From assembly GCF_022398475.1 (NCBI RefSeq), contig NZ_JAKEVM010000013.1, forward strand, positions 1-52,606: 52,606 nucleotides of DNA, written 5' to 3'. The position numbers and the translations under genes are program-made. Positions 1 to 8,121 of the stretch are shown piece by piece. The notes below the pieces were generated by a model. It was given only the letters and a program-made list of their open reading frames with translations. It had not been told where the DNA came from and ran no database searches. Numbering within the stretch: the stretch's first letter is position 1; every line of letters starts with the position of its first letter. The stretch is from Pseudoalteromonas shioyasakiensis (GTDB taxonomy: Bacteria; Pseudomonadota; Gammaproteobacteria; Enterobacterales; Alteromonadaceae).

Positions 1-138
1 CCACTAACCACTAACCACTAACCACTAACCACTAACCACTAACCACTAACCACTAACCACTAACCACTAACCACTAACCACTAACCACTAACCACTAACC
101 ACTAACCACTAACCACTAACCACTAACCACTAACCACT
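1..138. repeat. Heptanucleotide tandem repeat (CCACTAA)x19.7
   Basis: Nineteen perfect copies of CCACTAA run from base 1 to 133, followed by a partial copy to 138. The window edge cuts the array, so its true length is unknown. Every 7-bp unit contains TAA, and because 7 is not a multiple of 3 every plus-strand frame meets a stop within 21 bases; the minus strand likewise carries TAG. The array is therefore not coding. It ends 68 bases before the tapT start, so it lies in or next to the promoter region of that gene. Perfect copies suggest recent slippage-type expansion. Confidence 0.97.
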
Positions 139-206
139 TAGATTAATATCTATTCCCCATATTTTTAGCTACAATACGCGCCGTTTAATTTTCTGGTAAA
201 TACGCA

Positions 207-899
207 GTGGCTACTATCTCAAATAATTCAGTGTTAATGCTTCGTGCTCAGCAAATGACTGAGTCTCGTCGTGAATTTAAAGCGCGAGGAGCAAAGCTAA
301 CGCGTTGTGAGCGTTGTTTATTAGCGGAACACTATTGTATTTGTGAAGGCGTTGAGCAAGCTCAGTGTGATGCCGCGGTCTGTTTACTTATGTACCATAA
401 TGAGAGTTTTAAGCCGTCAAATACTGGCCGTTTAATTGCTGAAATCGTGCCAGATAACCATGCCTTTAAGTGGGATAGAACAAATCCAGATGAAGCCTTA
501 TTAAGCTTGTTGGCAAATCCTCAGTATCAGCCAATGGTTATTTTTCCTGCCAGCGATGTTGATGATGAAGAGCGGGTGATCACCGAAGTAACTCCTGTTG
601 AAGGTAAGCGTCCTTTGTTTATCTTTTTAGATGGGACTTGGCGCGAAGCAAAGAAAATGATCCGTAAAAGCCCTTATCTAGATAATTTTCCTGTGCTTTC
701 AATTACGCCTGAAAAGCTATCTGATTATCGATTACGTGTTGCTCCGCATGAGCATCAGTTAGGCACCGCTGAGGTGGCTATTATGGTACTTGCCCTTGCG
801 GGTGAAGACGAGGCTACACAAAAGCTTGAGCAACATTTTATTAAGTTTAGAGATGCTTATCTGCTAGGTAAGCGTAATAAGGGACGCCCAGAGCAATAA
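207..899 (+). CDS. tapT: tRNA-uridine aminocarboxypropyltransferase (DTW domain, TapT/YfiP-like)
   Basis: 230 residues, close to E. coli TapT (YfiP). The family transfers the 3-amino-3-carboxypropyl group of S-adenosylmethionine to uridine 47 in the tRNA variable loop (acp3U). Visible features are an N-terminal cysteine cluster (C34, C37, C44, C46) that probably binds metal, the KPSNTGR segment near residue 70, and the hallmark DGTW motif at residues 142-145 followed by a conserved EA-K stretch. The start is a GTG with a weak ribosome site; a later ATG at 237 would remove residues that align with E. coli, so the GTG is preferred. It stands alone, with the heptamer array upstream and the CsrB-like RNA converging on it. 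Confidence 0.9.
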   Translation: MATISNNSVLMLRAQQMTESRREFKARGAKLTRCERCLLAEHYCICEGVEQAQCDAAVCLLMYHNESFKPSNTGRLIAEIVPDNHAFKWDRTNPDEALLSLLANPQYQPMVIFPASDVDDEERVITEVTPVEGKRPLFIFLDGTWREAKKMIRKSPYLDNFPVLSITPEKLSDYRLRVAPHEHQLGTAEVAIMVLALAGEDEATQKLEQHFIKFRDAYLLGKRNKGRPEQ

Positions 900-919
900 C
901 TCTTTACTAAATTTTAGGC

Positions 920-952
920 AAAAGAAAAGCGCGTACTATCTCTAGTCGCGCT
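920..952 (-). terminator. Rho-independent terminator of the CsrB-like RNA
   Basis: AGCGCG (928-933) pairs with CGCGCT (947-952) and, after a one-base bulge, ACTA (935-938) pairs with TAGT (943-946) around a TCTC loop. Read on the minus strand the stem is followed by TTTTCTTTT (920-928). The T tract lies on the minus side only, which fixes the direction. Confidence 0.85.
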
Positions 953-1400
953 TGCGGAATCTTCTTAATTTTTTGCATCCTGCAATTGAATCTAATCAAC
1001 TCCCTAAACTTTGCCAATCCATGCGATTACACTTTACTTATTGGTTCTGTGCAATATAAGGCAATCCCGCCTTGTTTCCTTGTTAGTCCTTTACATCCAT
1101 GCTGGTAATTACTTTACCACTCCCTTACGTGCCATCCTGACACTATCCCTTTGTTTGCAAATCCATTGCGATGCCCTAACGGCCTGTCCTTTATTCCACT
1201 TTTTGAACTTCCTGTATAACAACGTCCTGTTGTCATGCCATTCCACATCATCCTGATGTTGTCCGTAGGTTGTCACTCCATTGCGTTACTCTTCCTGAGC
1301 CTGTCCTTGATTCCTTATTCTCCTAATGAACCTTATTCCGCGGTATTATGAGTAATGCTTCCTTATCCATCTACTCATTAAGCTTCTTGCTTAGTTGATG
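920..1400 (-). ncRNA. csrB: CsrB/RsmB-type small RNA that sequesters CsrA
   Basis: On the minus strand this stretch has 26 GGA triplets in about 420 bases, several times the chance expectation, many in the forms CAGGATG, CAGGAAG, CAGGACG, AAGGA and TGGAAT. That is the signature of CsrB-family RNAs, which titrate the translational regulator CsrA by offering many GGA-bearing loops. The first hairpin is clear: ATGAGTA and TACTCAT (minus-strand reading of 1378-1372 and 1354-1348) enclose a loop with two GGA motifs. The RNA begins near 1400, just after a perfect TATAAT, and ends at a strong terminator, giving about 480 nt, somewhat longer than E. coli CsrB. A UvrY/GacA-like box lies about 170 bases upstream. 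A plus-strand 81-codon frame at 1011-1256 is a by-product of the C/T-rich complement. It occupies most of the 790-base gap between tapT and fbpA. The family is called from sequence pattern; expression is inferred. Confidence 0.88.
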
Positions 1401-1406
1401 TAAGTA

Positions 1407-1412
1407 ATTATA
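1407..1412 (-). promoter_or_regulatory. -10 element of csrB
   Basis: Perfect TATAAT on the minus strand, placing the RNA start near 1400. No good -35 lies 16-18 bases upstream; a TTGACC (1435-1440) is 22 bases away, too far for sigma70. A strong -10 with a poor -35 fits activator-dependent transcription. Confidence 0.6.
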
Positions 1413-1558
1413 GAGAAATGGGCGAAGCTGAGTAGGTCAAAATCTTACTTAATCTGCTGGTTATTTTATTGTCATTTAAAAGATGTTGTTGTATTTCAAG
1501 CGCTTATATTGTTTTGTGCAGTGTTTGCTGGTGGTTTTTACTCAATAACTGCCATGTG

Positions 1559-1576
1559 GGTGAGATATGTCTTACA
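1559..1576 (-). promoter_or_regulatory. UvrY/GacA-type upstream activating box of csrB
   Basis: Minus-strand TGTAAG-ACATAT-CTCACC matches the GacA/UvrY/VarA consensus TGTAAG-N6-CTTACA at 10 of 12 positions with the exact 6-base spacer. It is centred about 168 bases upstream of the predicted csrB start, the usual distance for this response-regulator site. It sits inside a wider inverted repeat, TAACTGCCAT (1546-1555) and ATGGCAGTTA (1590-1599), of unknown role. Nothing else is evident between 1600 and the fbpA ribosome site. Confidence 0.65.
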
Positions 1577-1689
1577 TGCAAATTCCTAAATGGCAGTTAG
1601 GTTGATTGAAATATAAGTTTAAACGGGTGCACTTTGCCTTAACTCTAGGTAAAATATTTTGATAATTGTTACTATTTAGGTGCTATAAA

Positions 1690-2694
1690 ATGAAGAAAAC
1701 AGCCTTAGTATTACTTAGCGCATTATTAAGCGCGCCTACATTCGCTGCAGATGTAGTAAATATTTACTCGTTTCGTCAACCATTCTTAATTCAGCCTATT
1801 TTGGATGATTTCACTAAGCAAACAGGTATTAAAACTAATGTGGTTTTTGCCAAAAAAGGTTTAATTGAGCGTGTAAAGCGTGAAGGTAAGCACAGTAAGG
1901 CTGATTTAGTATTAACCTCAAATTTTAGTGCGCTGATTCAATTAGAAGATTTAGGCTTAACGCAATCAATTAATAGTGATGTGGTTAATGCGAATGTGCC
2001 AAGCACTTTTCGCGATGCCGACGGTCAATGGATAGCACTTACTAAACGTGTACGTAATGTTTACTCTGCAAAAGAGCGTGTTGGTGCACTTGCTGAATTA
2101 ACTTACGAGGATTTAGCCGATCCAAAATACAAAGGTAAGATCTGCACTCGATCTGGTAAACACCCTTACAATTTAGGTTTAGTTGCTTCTATGGTTGCTC
2201 ACCATGGCGAAGCAAAAACTAAGCAATGGCTTGAGGGCGTAAAAGCCAATTTAGCACGTAAGCCGCAAGGTAATGACAGAGCGCAAGTCAAAGCCGTAAA
2301 AGAAGGTTTATGCGATCTGGCGTTAGGCAACAGCTATTATTTTGGCAAAATGATGCAAGATGATCAGCAAAAATCATGGGCTGAAGCGGTTTATATTAAC
2401 TTCCCTAACCAAACAAACCGTGGCTCTCATATCAATGTATCGGGCGTTGTTATGACCCGTTATGCTAAAAACCCTGAAAATGCCTTGAAACTGGTTGAGT
2501 ATATGACCGACAATAAGGCGCAAAATATGTATGCTTCAGTTAATATGGAATACCCTGTAAAGCAAGGGGTTGCATTATCTGAGATGGTTGCATCATGGGG
2601 TGAGTTTAAAGAAGATAGCCTTCCTCTTGATGAGATCAGCAAATATCGCCCTGTGGCACTGAAGCTGATTGACGAAGTAAAGTTTGATTTATAA
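1690..2694 (+). CDS. fbpA: Fe(3+) ABC transporter periplasmic binding protein (FbpA/FutA/IdiA type)
   Basis: 334 residues. It binds ferric iron in the periplasm and hands it to the FbpB permease. A Sec signal peptide is evident (MKKTALVLLSALLSAPTFA, cleavage before ADVV), followed by the family's IYSFRQ opening strand. A Tyr-Tyr pair in GNSYYFGKM, about two thirds along, corresponds to the iron-ligand tyrosines of FbpA. An ATG at 1666 is also in frame, but 1690 is preferred because AGG at 1677-1679 precedes it and the signal peptide then begins correctly. A hairpin separates it from fbpB, consistent with making more binding protein than permease. Confidence 0.92.
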   Translation: MKKTALVLLSALLSAPTFAADVVNIYSFRQPFLIQPILDDFTKQTGIKTNVVFAKKGLIERVKREGKHSKADLVLTSNFSALIQLEDLGLTQSINSDVVNANVPSTFRDADGQWIALTKRVRNVYSAKERVGALAELTYEDLADPKYKGKICTRSGKHPYNLGLVASMVAHHGEAKTKQWLEGVKANLARKPQGNDRAQVKAVKEGLCDLALGNSYYFGKMMQDDQQKSWAEAVYINFPNQTNRGSHINVSGVVMTRYAKNPENALKLVEYMTDNKAQNMYASVNMEYPVKQGVALSEMVASWGEFKEDSLPLDEISKYRPVALKLIDEVKFDL

Positions 2695-2723
2695 CGAGGA
2701 TATTTCTCGTAACACATTTTTAT

Positions 2724-2747
2724 AAAAGCTGTTTTTTAACAGCTTTT
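2724..2747 (+). terminator. Hairpin between fbpA and fbpB (partial terminator)
   Basis: AAAAGCTGTT (2724-2733) and AACAGCTTTT (2738-2747) form a perfect 10-bp stem with a TTTT loop, followed by ATTTTAT. It resembles a leaky intercistronic terminator, common after genes for abundant binding proteins. Being nearly symmetric it could also protect the fbpA transcript end. Confidence 0.7.
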
Positions 2748-2771
2748 ATTTTATCTGGTATTAATCCACTT

Positions 2772-4406
2772 ATGCATGTGAAGTTTTCGCTGTCGCGTTG
2801 GCAGCTTATAGCCTGGCTTATTGGCCTGTTGCTTGTTACGCCATTAGGCTTTTTACTATTTGAATCTCTGCAAGGAGATTCAGATGTATTTCAGCACCTT
2901 TTCGATACTGTGCTGTGGGATTATACCCGTAATACTCTCATACTCATTGCAGGGGTAGGGCTGCTGAGCTGTGTAATAGCATTGCCGTTAGCTTGGTTAA
3001 CTGCATATTGTGAGTTTCCTGGGCGTAAGCAATTTGAATGGGCATTAATGCTTCCATTAGCAATGCCAACTTATCTAATCGCCTATGTGTATACTGACTT
3101 ACTAGATTACGCTGGGCCAGTACAAATCGCCCTTCGAGACTGGTTTGGTTGGCAGTCACCAGACGATTACTGGTTTTTTGATATTCGTACATTATCTGGG
3201 GCTATTATTATGATTGCCTTGGTACTCTATCCCTACTTATTCCTTATTTTTAAAACGGCACTCAGAGAGCAGTCTTTTAAACTAGTACAAGCTAGTCAGC
3301 TGATGGGGTTATCGCCATTACAAAGCTTTCTGCGCGTTAGTTTGCCTCTTGGTCGTGGGGCGATTGTGGCAGGGGTTACATTAATCAGTATGGAGGCCAT
3401 GGCTGATTTTGCTACCGTCAATTACTTTGCTGTAAGTACGCTCACTACCGCTGTATACGATACGTGGCTTGGCTATTACTCATTAACGGCAGCGGCGAAA
3501 ATTTCAGGTATCATGTTATTGATTTTGTTTTTAACCATCATGGTTGAACGTTTTAGTCGTCGTAATCAAGCTGTGTATGAACGTCAGTCAAGCGTTAACA
3601 GTGCAACCTTGTATCGCTTAAAAGGCAGTGCCGCATGGGCTGCAAGCTTGGCTTGCACAGTTGTGCTGGTATTGGCTTTTATCCTACCGGTTGGGGTATT
3701 AGTTAAATACGCTATTGTCTATGCAGATGAAGCATGGAATGGGGCATTTTTTAATTACGCTTGGCAAAGTTTTAAAGTGGCTGTTGTGGTGAGCATTGCA
3801 ACTATCCTATTGAGCTTATTGGTATTGTTTTATCAGCGCATTGCGAAACAAGCTTACCCTTTGATCCCAGGACGTTTAGCAAGTACTGGCTACGCCTTAC
3901 CTGGTACTGTGTTAGCTATTGCCGTATTACTACCATTAACTCAGCTGGATGATGCGTTAAACAATTGGCTTGAGCCTTTTGGTTTATCACCAGGATTACT
4001 TTTGAGCGGCACTTTATTTGCGATGATTTTTGCTTATGTTGTACGTTTTTATGCGATTGCGCATGGCGCGCTTGAAAGCAGTTTTTTACGTATTAGCCCA
4101 TCGCTAGATATGGCCAGTCAATCAATGGGCAAAGGGCCCTTACAAACCCTTTGGCGAGTACATTTACCGCTATTAAAACGCGGCATTTTAACAGCTGGCT
4201 TGTTAGTGTTTATTGAATGCATGAAAGAGTTACCTGCGGCTTTATTACTCAGACCTTTTAATTTTGAAACCCTGGCAACTCATGTTTTTCAATATGTTAG
4301 TGATGAGCAATTGGAGCTTGCGTCAATTTCAGCCTTGTTTATCGTGTTAGTTGGGTTAATCCCTTTGTATTTCGTTAATCGTTCGATGGAGCAAAATCAC
4401 TCATGA
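2772..4406 (+). CDS. fbpB: Fe(3+) ABC transporter permease, fused two-domain type
   Basis: 544 residues, the usual length for FbpB/SfuB-type permeases in which two BPD_transp_1 domains are fused. About twelve hydrophobic segments are visible, starting at WLIGLLLVTPLGFLLFE. Two copies of the cytoplasmic EAA-type loop that contacts the ATPase can be seen: around residues 175-195 (QLMGLSPLQSFLRVSLP) and around 450-470 (QSMGKGPLQTLWRVHLP). It forms the inner-membrane channel for iron released by FbpA. The stop overlaps the fbpC start by 4 bases (ATGA), so translation is probably coupled. Confidence 0.93.
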   Translation: MHVKFSLSRWQLIAWLIGLLLVTPLGFLLFESLQGDSDVFQHLFDTVLWDYTRNTLILIAGVGLLSCVIALPLAWLTAYCEFPGRKQFEWALMLPLAMPTYLIAYVYTDLLDYAGPVQIALRDWFGWQSPDDYWFFDIRTLSGAIIMIALVLYPYLFLIFKTALREQSFKLVQASQLMGLSPLQSFLRVSLPLGRGAIVAGVTLISMEAMADFATVNYFAVSTLTTAVYDTWLGYYSLTAAAKISGIMLLILFLTIMVERFSRRNQAVYERQSSVNSATLYRLKGSAAWAASLACTVVLVLAFILPVGVLVKYAIVYADEAWNGAFFNYAWQSFKVAVVVSIATILLSLLVLFYQRIAKQAYPLIPGRLASTGYALPGTVLAIAVLLPLTQLDDALNNWLEPFGLSPGLLLSGTLFAMIFAYVVRFYAIAHGALESSFLRISPSLDMASQSMGKGPLQTLWRVHLPLLKRGILTAGLLVFIECMKELPAALLLRPFNFETLATHVFQYVSDEQLELASISALFIVLVGLIPLYFVNRSMEQNHS

Positions 4407-5446
4407 GTCATTTGATAATTAAAGACTTAGCTTATCAGTACAATGCGACTCAGGTGTTGAGTGAACTAAACCTCAATGTTGAACAAGATGAAATCGTCTG
4501 TTTGCTTGGCGCAAGTGGCTGCGGCAAAACTACTACCTTAAAGGCAATTGCCGGGATTTTACAGCCTGAGCAAGGCTATATGAGTATTGATTCAAAAGTG
4601 GTTAACGATAGTGGGCTGTTTGTTGCACCGGAAAAACGTAATATTGGCATGATGTTCCAAGACTATGCGTTGTTTCCTCATTTAACGGTAAGCGACAACA
4701 TTGCGTTTGGCCTAAGCAATATTAGTAAAGCGCAAAAGCGCGAGCGTGTAGATGAAATGCTTAGCCTTGTTAAACTCGATGGTTGTGCACAGCGATATCC
4801 GCATCAGCTTTCTGGTGGACAGCAGCAACGAGTGGCAATAGCCCGTGCACTTGCTTACAAACCAAGTTTATTACTACTTGATGAGCCATTTTCGAATATT
4901 GATACACAAGTGCGTTTTGAGCTTATTGCCGATATACGTCGCATTATTAAAGATCAGCAGGTTTCTGCGGTATTTGTTACCCACTCGAAGGAAGAAGCTT
5001 TCGCGTTTGCCGACACGCTTGCGGTTATGCATGGTGGAAAAATCGCCCAACAAGGCTCTCCTGAGCAGTTATTTAGCCAACCTAACTCAAAGGTGGTTGC
5101 AGAGTTTCTTGGTACGGGCATATACTTAACGGCAAAAGTATTAACGCCAACTGAATATGAGACGGCGTTTGGTGTGGTTCACTCTTTGACGGCGAACAAT
5201 GCAGATTGTCAGCAAGGCCAAGTGTATATAAGGCCGCATCATATTCAGTTGTGTGAAGCTGCGCACAGTGACGCAAACAGTTTAACTATCTTGCACAGGC
5301 GCTTTATCGGTACGCGTTATGTTTATCGTATCAATATTGCAGGGCAAGAGTGTGAAGTTGCTGCAGAGCAAGACCGCGTGTTAGCTGTTGAGCAGCCTGT
5401 AAAAATAAAAATAATGCCGCACACAGTCAATTTTTTTCATGATTAG
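4403..5446 (+). CDS. fbpC: Fe(3+) ABC transporter ATP-binding protein
   Basis: 347 residues. It is the ATPase driving the Fbp iron importer. Walker A GASGCGKTT is near residue 37, the Q-loop in MMFQDYALFPH near 90, the ABC signature LSGGQQQR near 137, Walker B LLLLDEP near 157, and the H-loop THSKEEA near 197. The C-terminal 100 residues (from about 245) form a TOBE-like regulatory domain typical of the FbpC/PotA group. It overlaps fbpB by 4 bases. The next gene, a Dyp peroxidase, follows 61 bases later on the same strand behind a hairpin. Confidence 0.93.
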   Translation: MSHLIIKDLAYQYNATQVLSELNLNVEQDEIVCLLGASGCGKTTTLKAIAGILQPEQGYMSIDSKVVNDSGLFVAPEKRNIGMMFQDYALFPHLTVSDNIAFGLSNISKAQKRERVDEMLSLVKLDGCAQRYPHQLSGGQQQRVAIARALAYKPSLLLLDEPFSNIDTQVRFELIADIRRIIKDQQVSAVFVTHSKEEAFAFADTLAVMHGGKIAQQGSPEQLFSQPNSKVVAEFLGTGIYLTAKVLTPTEYETAFGVVHSLTANNADCQQGQVYIRPHHIQLCEAAHSDANSLTILHRRFIGTRYVYRINIAGQECEVAAEQDRVLAVEQPVKIKIMPHTVNFFHD

Positions 5447-5463
5447 TAATAAATAACAATCTT

Positions 5464-5504
5464 GAATCCTTGGCTTTGTGCAAATAACGAGAAGCTAAGG
5501 ATTC
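5464..5504 (+). promoter_or_regulatory. Hairpin sequestering the Dyp peroxidase ribosome binding site
   Basis: GAATCCTTGGCTT (5464-5476) pairs with AAGCTAAGGATTC (5492-5504) over 13 positions; the single DNA mismatch is a G-U pair in RNA. The loop is 15 bases. The 3' arm contains the only ribosome binding site (AAGGA, 5497-5501) of the gene starting at 5508. There is no T tract, so it is not a terminator. It looks like a cis-acting translational control hairpin; the signal that would open it is unknown. Confidence 0.6.
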
Positions 5505-5507
5505 ACT

Positions 5508-6407
5508 ATGGCGCAAGCGCAATCTGGGATTTGTGCTGAAGCAAACTTACATGGTTTGCACCTGTTTTTTAATGTTTACGATGGCCATGATGAGTCATTA
5601 CGTAAAAAACTAAAACGCGTTAGCGTCATTCAAGATGAGTTTGCTGATCAGTTCTCAGAAGCCATGCTATCGTGTGTGGTTGCCCTTGGCGCTCAGTATT
5701 GGCCGCATATTCTGCCCGAGTTTATCCCTAGCCAATTGCAAAGCTTTCCGAATGTGACTCATAGTGAGCATGTGATTAGTGCGCAGCCATTTGACTTGTT
5801 TGTGCAAATTCGTTCAGACCGTGAAGATGTAAACCATCTATTTGCTCTGCAAATTCTAAAATTATTAACACCGGATGTTGAGCTGGTGGAGCAGGTCCGT
5901 AATTTTCGGTTTTTAGATGGACGTGATTTTAACGGCTTCATTTATGCAGGCGATACACCCCATGGCCGTCAAAAACGTAGTACAGCACTTATCGATAAAC
6001 CGGGTCACTTTGAAGACCAAGGCAGTTATATTCATGTTCAGCGCTTTGTGCATGATTTGAGTGTCTGGCAGCATTTATCGTTGTCTGAGCAAGAGCAAAT
6101 CATGGGGCGCACGCGTCTAGATAATACCTTGATTGTGCCTGCTGTAGAAACCAGTCATGCGGTTCGTAGTGAATTAAAAGATGAGCATGGCCAGCCACTT
6201 TTGCTAAACCAAAGCATGCCATTTGGTGATGTGCATAAGCAGGGAATTTTAATGGTTTCGTGTGCTGCGCAAGGGGATGCGTTTGAGCAGGTATTAAAGA
6301 GTCGCTTGGGGCAGGGCGATTGCTATGATCATTGGCTCGATTTTACTCAAGCCGATATGGGATCTGCGTTTTTCGCCCCGTCAGTAAACTTCTTAAAGCA
6401 ACTTTAA
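5508..6407 (+). CDS. Dyp-type heme peroxidase
   Basis: 299 residues, the length of compact YfeX-like (class B) dye-decolorizing peroxidases. The GXXDG-type signature is present as [10 protein letters not shown] near residue 145, with the catalytic Asp, followed by [15 protein letters not shown] and the segment TSHAVRS, whose His is the probable proximal heme ligand. No signal peptide is visible, so it is likely cytoplasmic. The neighbouring Fbp iron importer recalls the EfeUOB systems, where a Dyp protein accompanies iron uptake, but that link is inference. Translation may be limited by the hairpin over its ribosome site. Its stop shares bases with that of the convergent argR. Confidence 0.9.
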   Translation: MAQAQSGICAEANLHGLHLFFNVYDGHDESLRKKLKRVSVIQDEFADQFSEAMLSCVVALGAQYWPHILPEFIPSQLQSFPNVTHSEHVISAQPFDLFVQIRSDREDVNHLFALQILKLLTPDVELVEQVRNFRFLDGRDFNGFIYAGDTPHGRQKRSTALIDKPGHFEDQGSYIHVQRFVHDLSVWQHLSLSEQEQIMGRTRLDNTLIVPAVETSHAVRSELKDEHGQPLLLNQSMPFGDVHKQGILMVSCAAQGDAFEQVLKSRLGQGDCYDHWLDFTQADMGSAFFAPSVNFLKQL

Positions 6408-6871
6408 ACGGTATCGAATAAAGTGCGTACGCGATCAAGCGTTACATCGATTTCAGAAATCTTCGCAGGGGCGATAAAAATAGTGTCGTCGCCTGCAATG
6501 GTACCGAGTACACCATCCGCCTTACCGAGTGAATCAAGTAAACGAGCAATTAATTGTGCTGCGCCTGGACTGGTGCGAATAATAATCATCATTTCGTTAT
6601 GCATAATATCAATAACAAGCTGACGCAGTGGGCTTTTCGCTGTTGGCACACCCATTTCAGCCGGTAAACAATAGACCATTTCTTGTTTTGCATTACGAGT
6701 ACGTACTGCACCGAACTTGCTTAACATGCGAGAGACTTTACTTTGACTAATATTATCAAAGCCTTGCTCTTTTAATGCTTCGACAATCTCACCTTGTGAG
6801 CCGAAGTTTTCTTCTTTTAATAGCGCCTTAAACGCTTTGATCAGTGCTTCTTGTTTGTCTTGTGGTTGCAT
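6404..6871 (-). CDS. argR: Arginine repressor ArgR
   Basis: 155 residues, the standard length. The N-terminal winged-helix domain (to about 75) contains the [13 protein letters not shown] recognition helix. The C-terminal domain holds the arginine-binding and hexamerisation segment with [13 protein letters not shown], in which the conserved GDDT supplies the aspartates that read L-arginine. It represses arginine biosynthesis genes when arginine is plentiful. It is divergent from mdh, the classical arrangement in Vibrio, Shewanella and E. coli. A pair of ARG boxes lies in its own promoter, implying autoregulation. Confidence 0.96.
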   Translation of the reverse strand: MQPQDKQEALIKAFKALLKEENFGSQGEIVEALKEQGFDNISQSKVSRMLSKFGAVRTRNAKQEMVYCLPAEMGVPTAKSPLRQLVIDIMHNEMMIIIRTSPGAAQLIARLLDSLGKADGVLGTIAGDDTIFIAPAKISEIDVTLDRVRTLFDTV

Positions 6872-6895
6872 GTTGCCGTTTCTTTATTCATAAAA

Positions 6896-6933
6896 TGTAG
6901 GGTAATTCTACACAACTCTGCATATTTATGCAG
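6896..6933. promoter_or_regulatory. Pair of ARG boxes (ArgR operator)
   Basis: Two imperfect dyads: TGTAGGGTAATTCTACA (6896-6912) and CTGCATATTTATGCAG (6918-6933). Their centres are about 21.5 bases apart, the spacing of tandem 18-bp ARG boxes with a 3-bp gap bound by one ArgR hexamer. They lie just upstream of argR and within the argR-mdh intergenic region, so they can autoregulate argR and may affect mdh. Confidence 0.7.
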
Positions 6934-7096
6934 TATTAGTTTACAAAGTCGTCCAAAATGCTGTGTCTTTACAGCTAAGTTTACAACTATGGTCGAAATT
7001 ATACGCGAAATAAGCAGGATAAATTTGTTTTTAGTCGCTAATTTCATTATCTTTAGGGCCACAAATATTTCCTACCTCAAATTACGGAGAATTCCA

Positions 7097-8032
7097 ATGA
7101 AAGTTGCTGTTTTAGGCGCAGCTGGCGGTATCGGCCAAGCATTGTCTTTATTATTAAAAACAAGTTTACCTGCAGGTTCTGAATTATCGTTATACGATGT
7201 TGCCCCTGTTGTTCCTGGTGTAGCGGTTGATCTTTCTCACATCCCAACAGACGTTAAAGTTGAAGGCTTTGGTGCTGACAGCCTAGACGCAGCATTAGCT
7301 GGTTGTGATATCGTTCTTATCCCAGCGGGTATGCCACGTAAGCCAGGCATGGACCGTGCGGACCTTTTCAACGTAAACGCAGGTATCATCAAAACATTAG
7401 CTGAAGGCATCGTTAAAAACTGTCCTAAAGCGTTAGTAGGTATCATCACTAACCCAGTAAACGGCACTGTGCCAATCGTTGCTGAAGTATTCAAAAAAGC
7501 GGGTACTTACGATGCTAACCGTGTATTCGGTATCACAACGCTTGACGTCATCCGTTCAGAAGCATTTGTTGCTGAACTTAAAGGTTTAAGCGCAACTGAT
7601 GTTAAAGTTCCAGTGATCGGCGGTCACTCAGGTACTACAATTCTTCCTCTTCTATCTCAAGTTGAAGGTGTTACTTTCACTGACGAAGAAGTTGCAGCAT
7701 TAACTCCACGTATCCAAAACGCTGGTACTGAAGTTGTTAACGCTAAAGCGGGTGGCGGTTCAGCGACTCTTTCAATGGGTGCTGCTGCAGCACGCTTCTG
7801 TATGTCTTTAGTTAAAGGCTTACAAGGTGAAGAAGTAGTTGATTACGCATACGTTGCAGTTGAAAACGGTGACGCAGCATACTTCGCACACCCAGTTCGT
7901 CTAGGTAAAAACGGCGTTGAAGAAATCCTTTCTTACGGTGAGTTAAGTGCATTCGAAGAGCAAGCTAAAAACGACATGCTAGCTACACTTAACAAAGACA
8001 TCCAAGAAGGTGTTGATTTCATCAACGGTTAA
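7097..8032 (+). CDS. mdh: Malate dehydrogenase (NAD)
   Basis: 311 residues, one shorter than E. coli Mdh. It interconverts malate and oxaloacetate in the TCA cycle. Visible motifs: the Rossmann glycine loop GAAGGIGQ at residues 7-14, substrate arginines in [13 protein letters not shown], the NPVNGTVPI loop, and catalytic His in [10 protein letters not shown]. The start at 7097 has the ribosome site CGGAGA 7 bases before it; the frame is open further upstream, to 6851, but that stretch covers the ARG boxes and is not homologous. Codon usage is that of a highly expressed gene. A strong terminator follows. Confidence 0.97.
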   Translation: MKVAVLGAAGGIGQALSLLLKTSLPAGSELSLYDVAPVVPGVAVDLSHIPTDVKVEGFGADSLDAALAGCDIVLIPAGMPRKPGMDRADLFNVNAGIIKTLAEGIVKNCPKALVGIITNPVNGTVPIVAEVFKKAGTYDANRVFGITTLDVIRSEAFVAELKGLSATDVKVPVIGGHSGTTILPLLSQVEGVTFTDEEVAALTPRIQNAGTEVVNAKAGGGSATLSMGAAAARFCMSLVKGLQGEEVVDYAYVAVENGDAAYFAHPVRLGKNGVEEILSYGELSAFEEQAKNDMLATLNKDIQEGVDFING

Positions 8033-8072
8033 TTCCGACAGATGATAGGCGGTTTTTTAAATCGCCGAAAAC

Positions 8073-8100
8073 AAAAAAGCCTGCAAATGCAGGCTTTTTT
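8073..8100. terminator. Bidirectional terminator between mdh and ispB
   Basis: AAAAAAGCCTGC (8073-8084) and GCAGGCTTTTTT (8089-8100) form a 12-bp stem with loop AAAT. T tracts exist in both orientations, so it can serve the convergent mdh and ispB genes. A smaller hairpin, GGCG...CGCC (8049-8067), precedes it. Confidence 0.9.
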
Positions 8101-8121
8101 AATGGCTCGAATAAATAGCGT

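Noticed and set aside
1..138. CRISPR-like array
   Set aside because: The repeats are contiguous heptamers without spacers.
1011..1256. 81-codon plus-strand reading frame between tapT and fbpA
   Set aside because: It lies inside the CsrB-like RNA on the opposite strand. Composition is Leu/Cys/His-rich from repeated TCC, there is no ribosome site, and no family is recognisable.
1435..1440. TTGACC as the -35 element of csrB
   Set aside because: It lies 22 bases from the -10, outside the workable range of sigma70 promoters.
1655..1676. Possible Fur box upstream of fbpA (TGATAATTGTTACTA)
   Set aside because: Only the left half matches the Fur consensus; 4 of 7 positions fit in the other arm. 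Iron control is likely on biological grounds but this site is too weak to list.
6851..7096. N-terminal extension of Mdh in the same frame
   Set aside because: It crosses the ARG boxes, has no homology, and the correct ribosome site is at 7084-7090.
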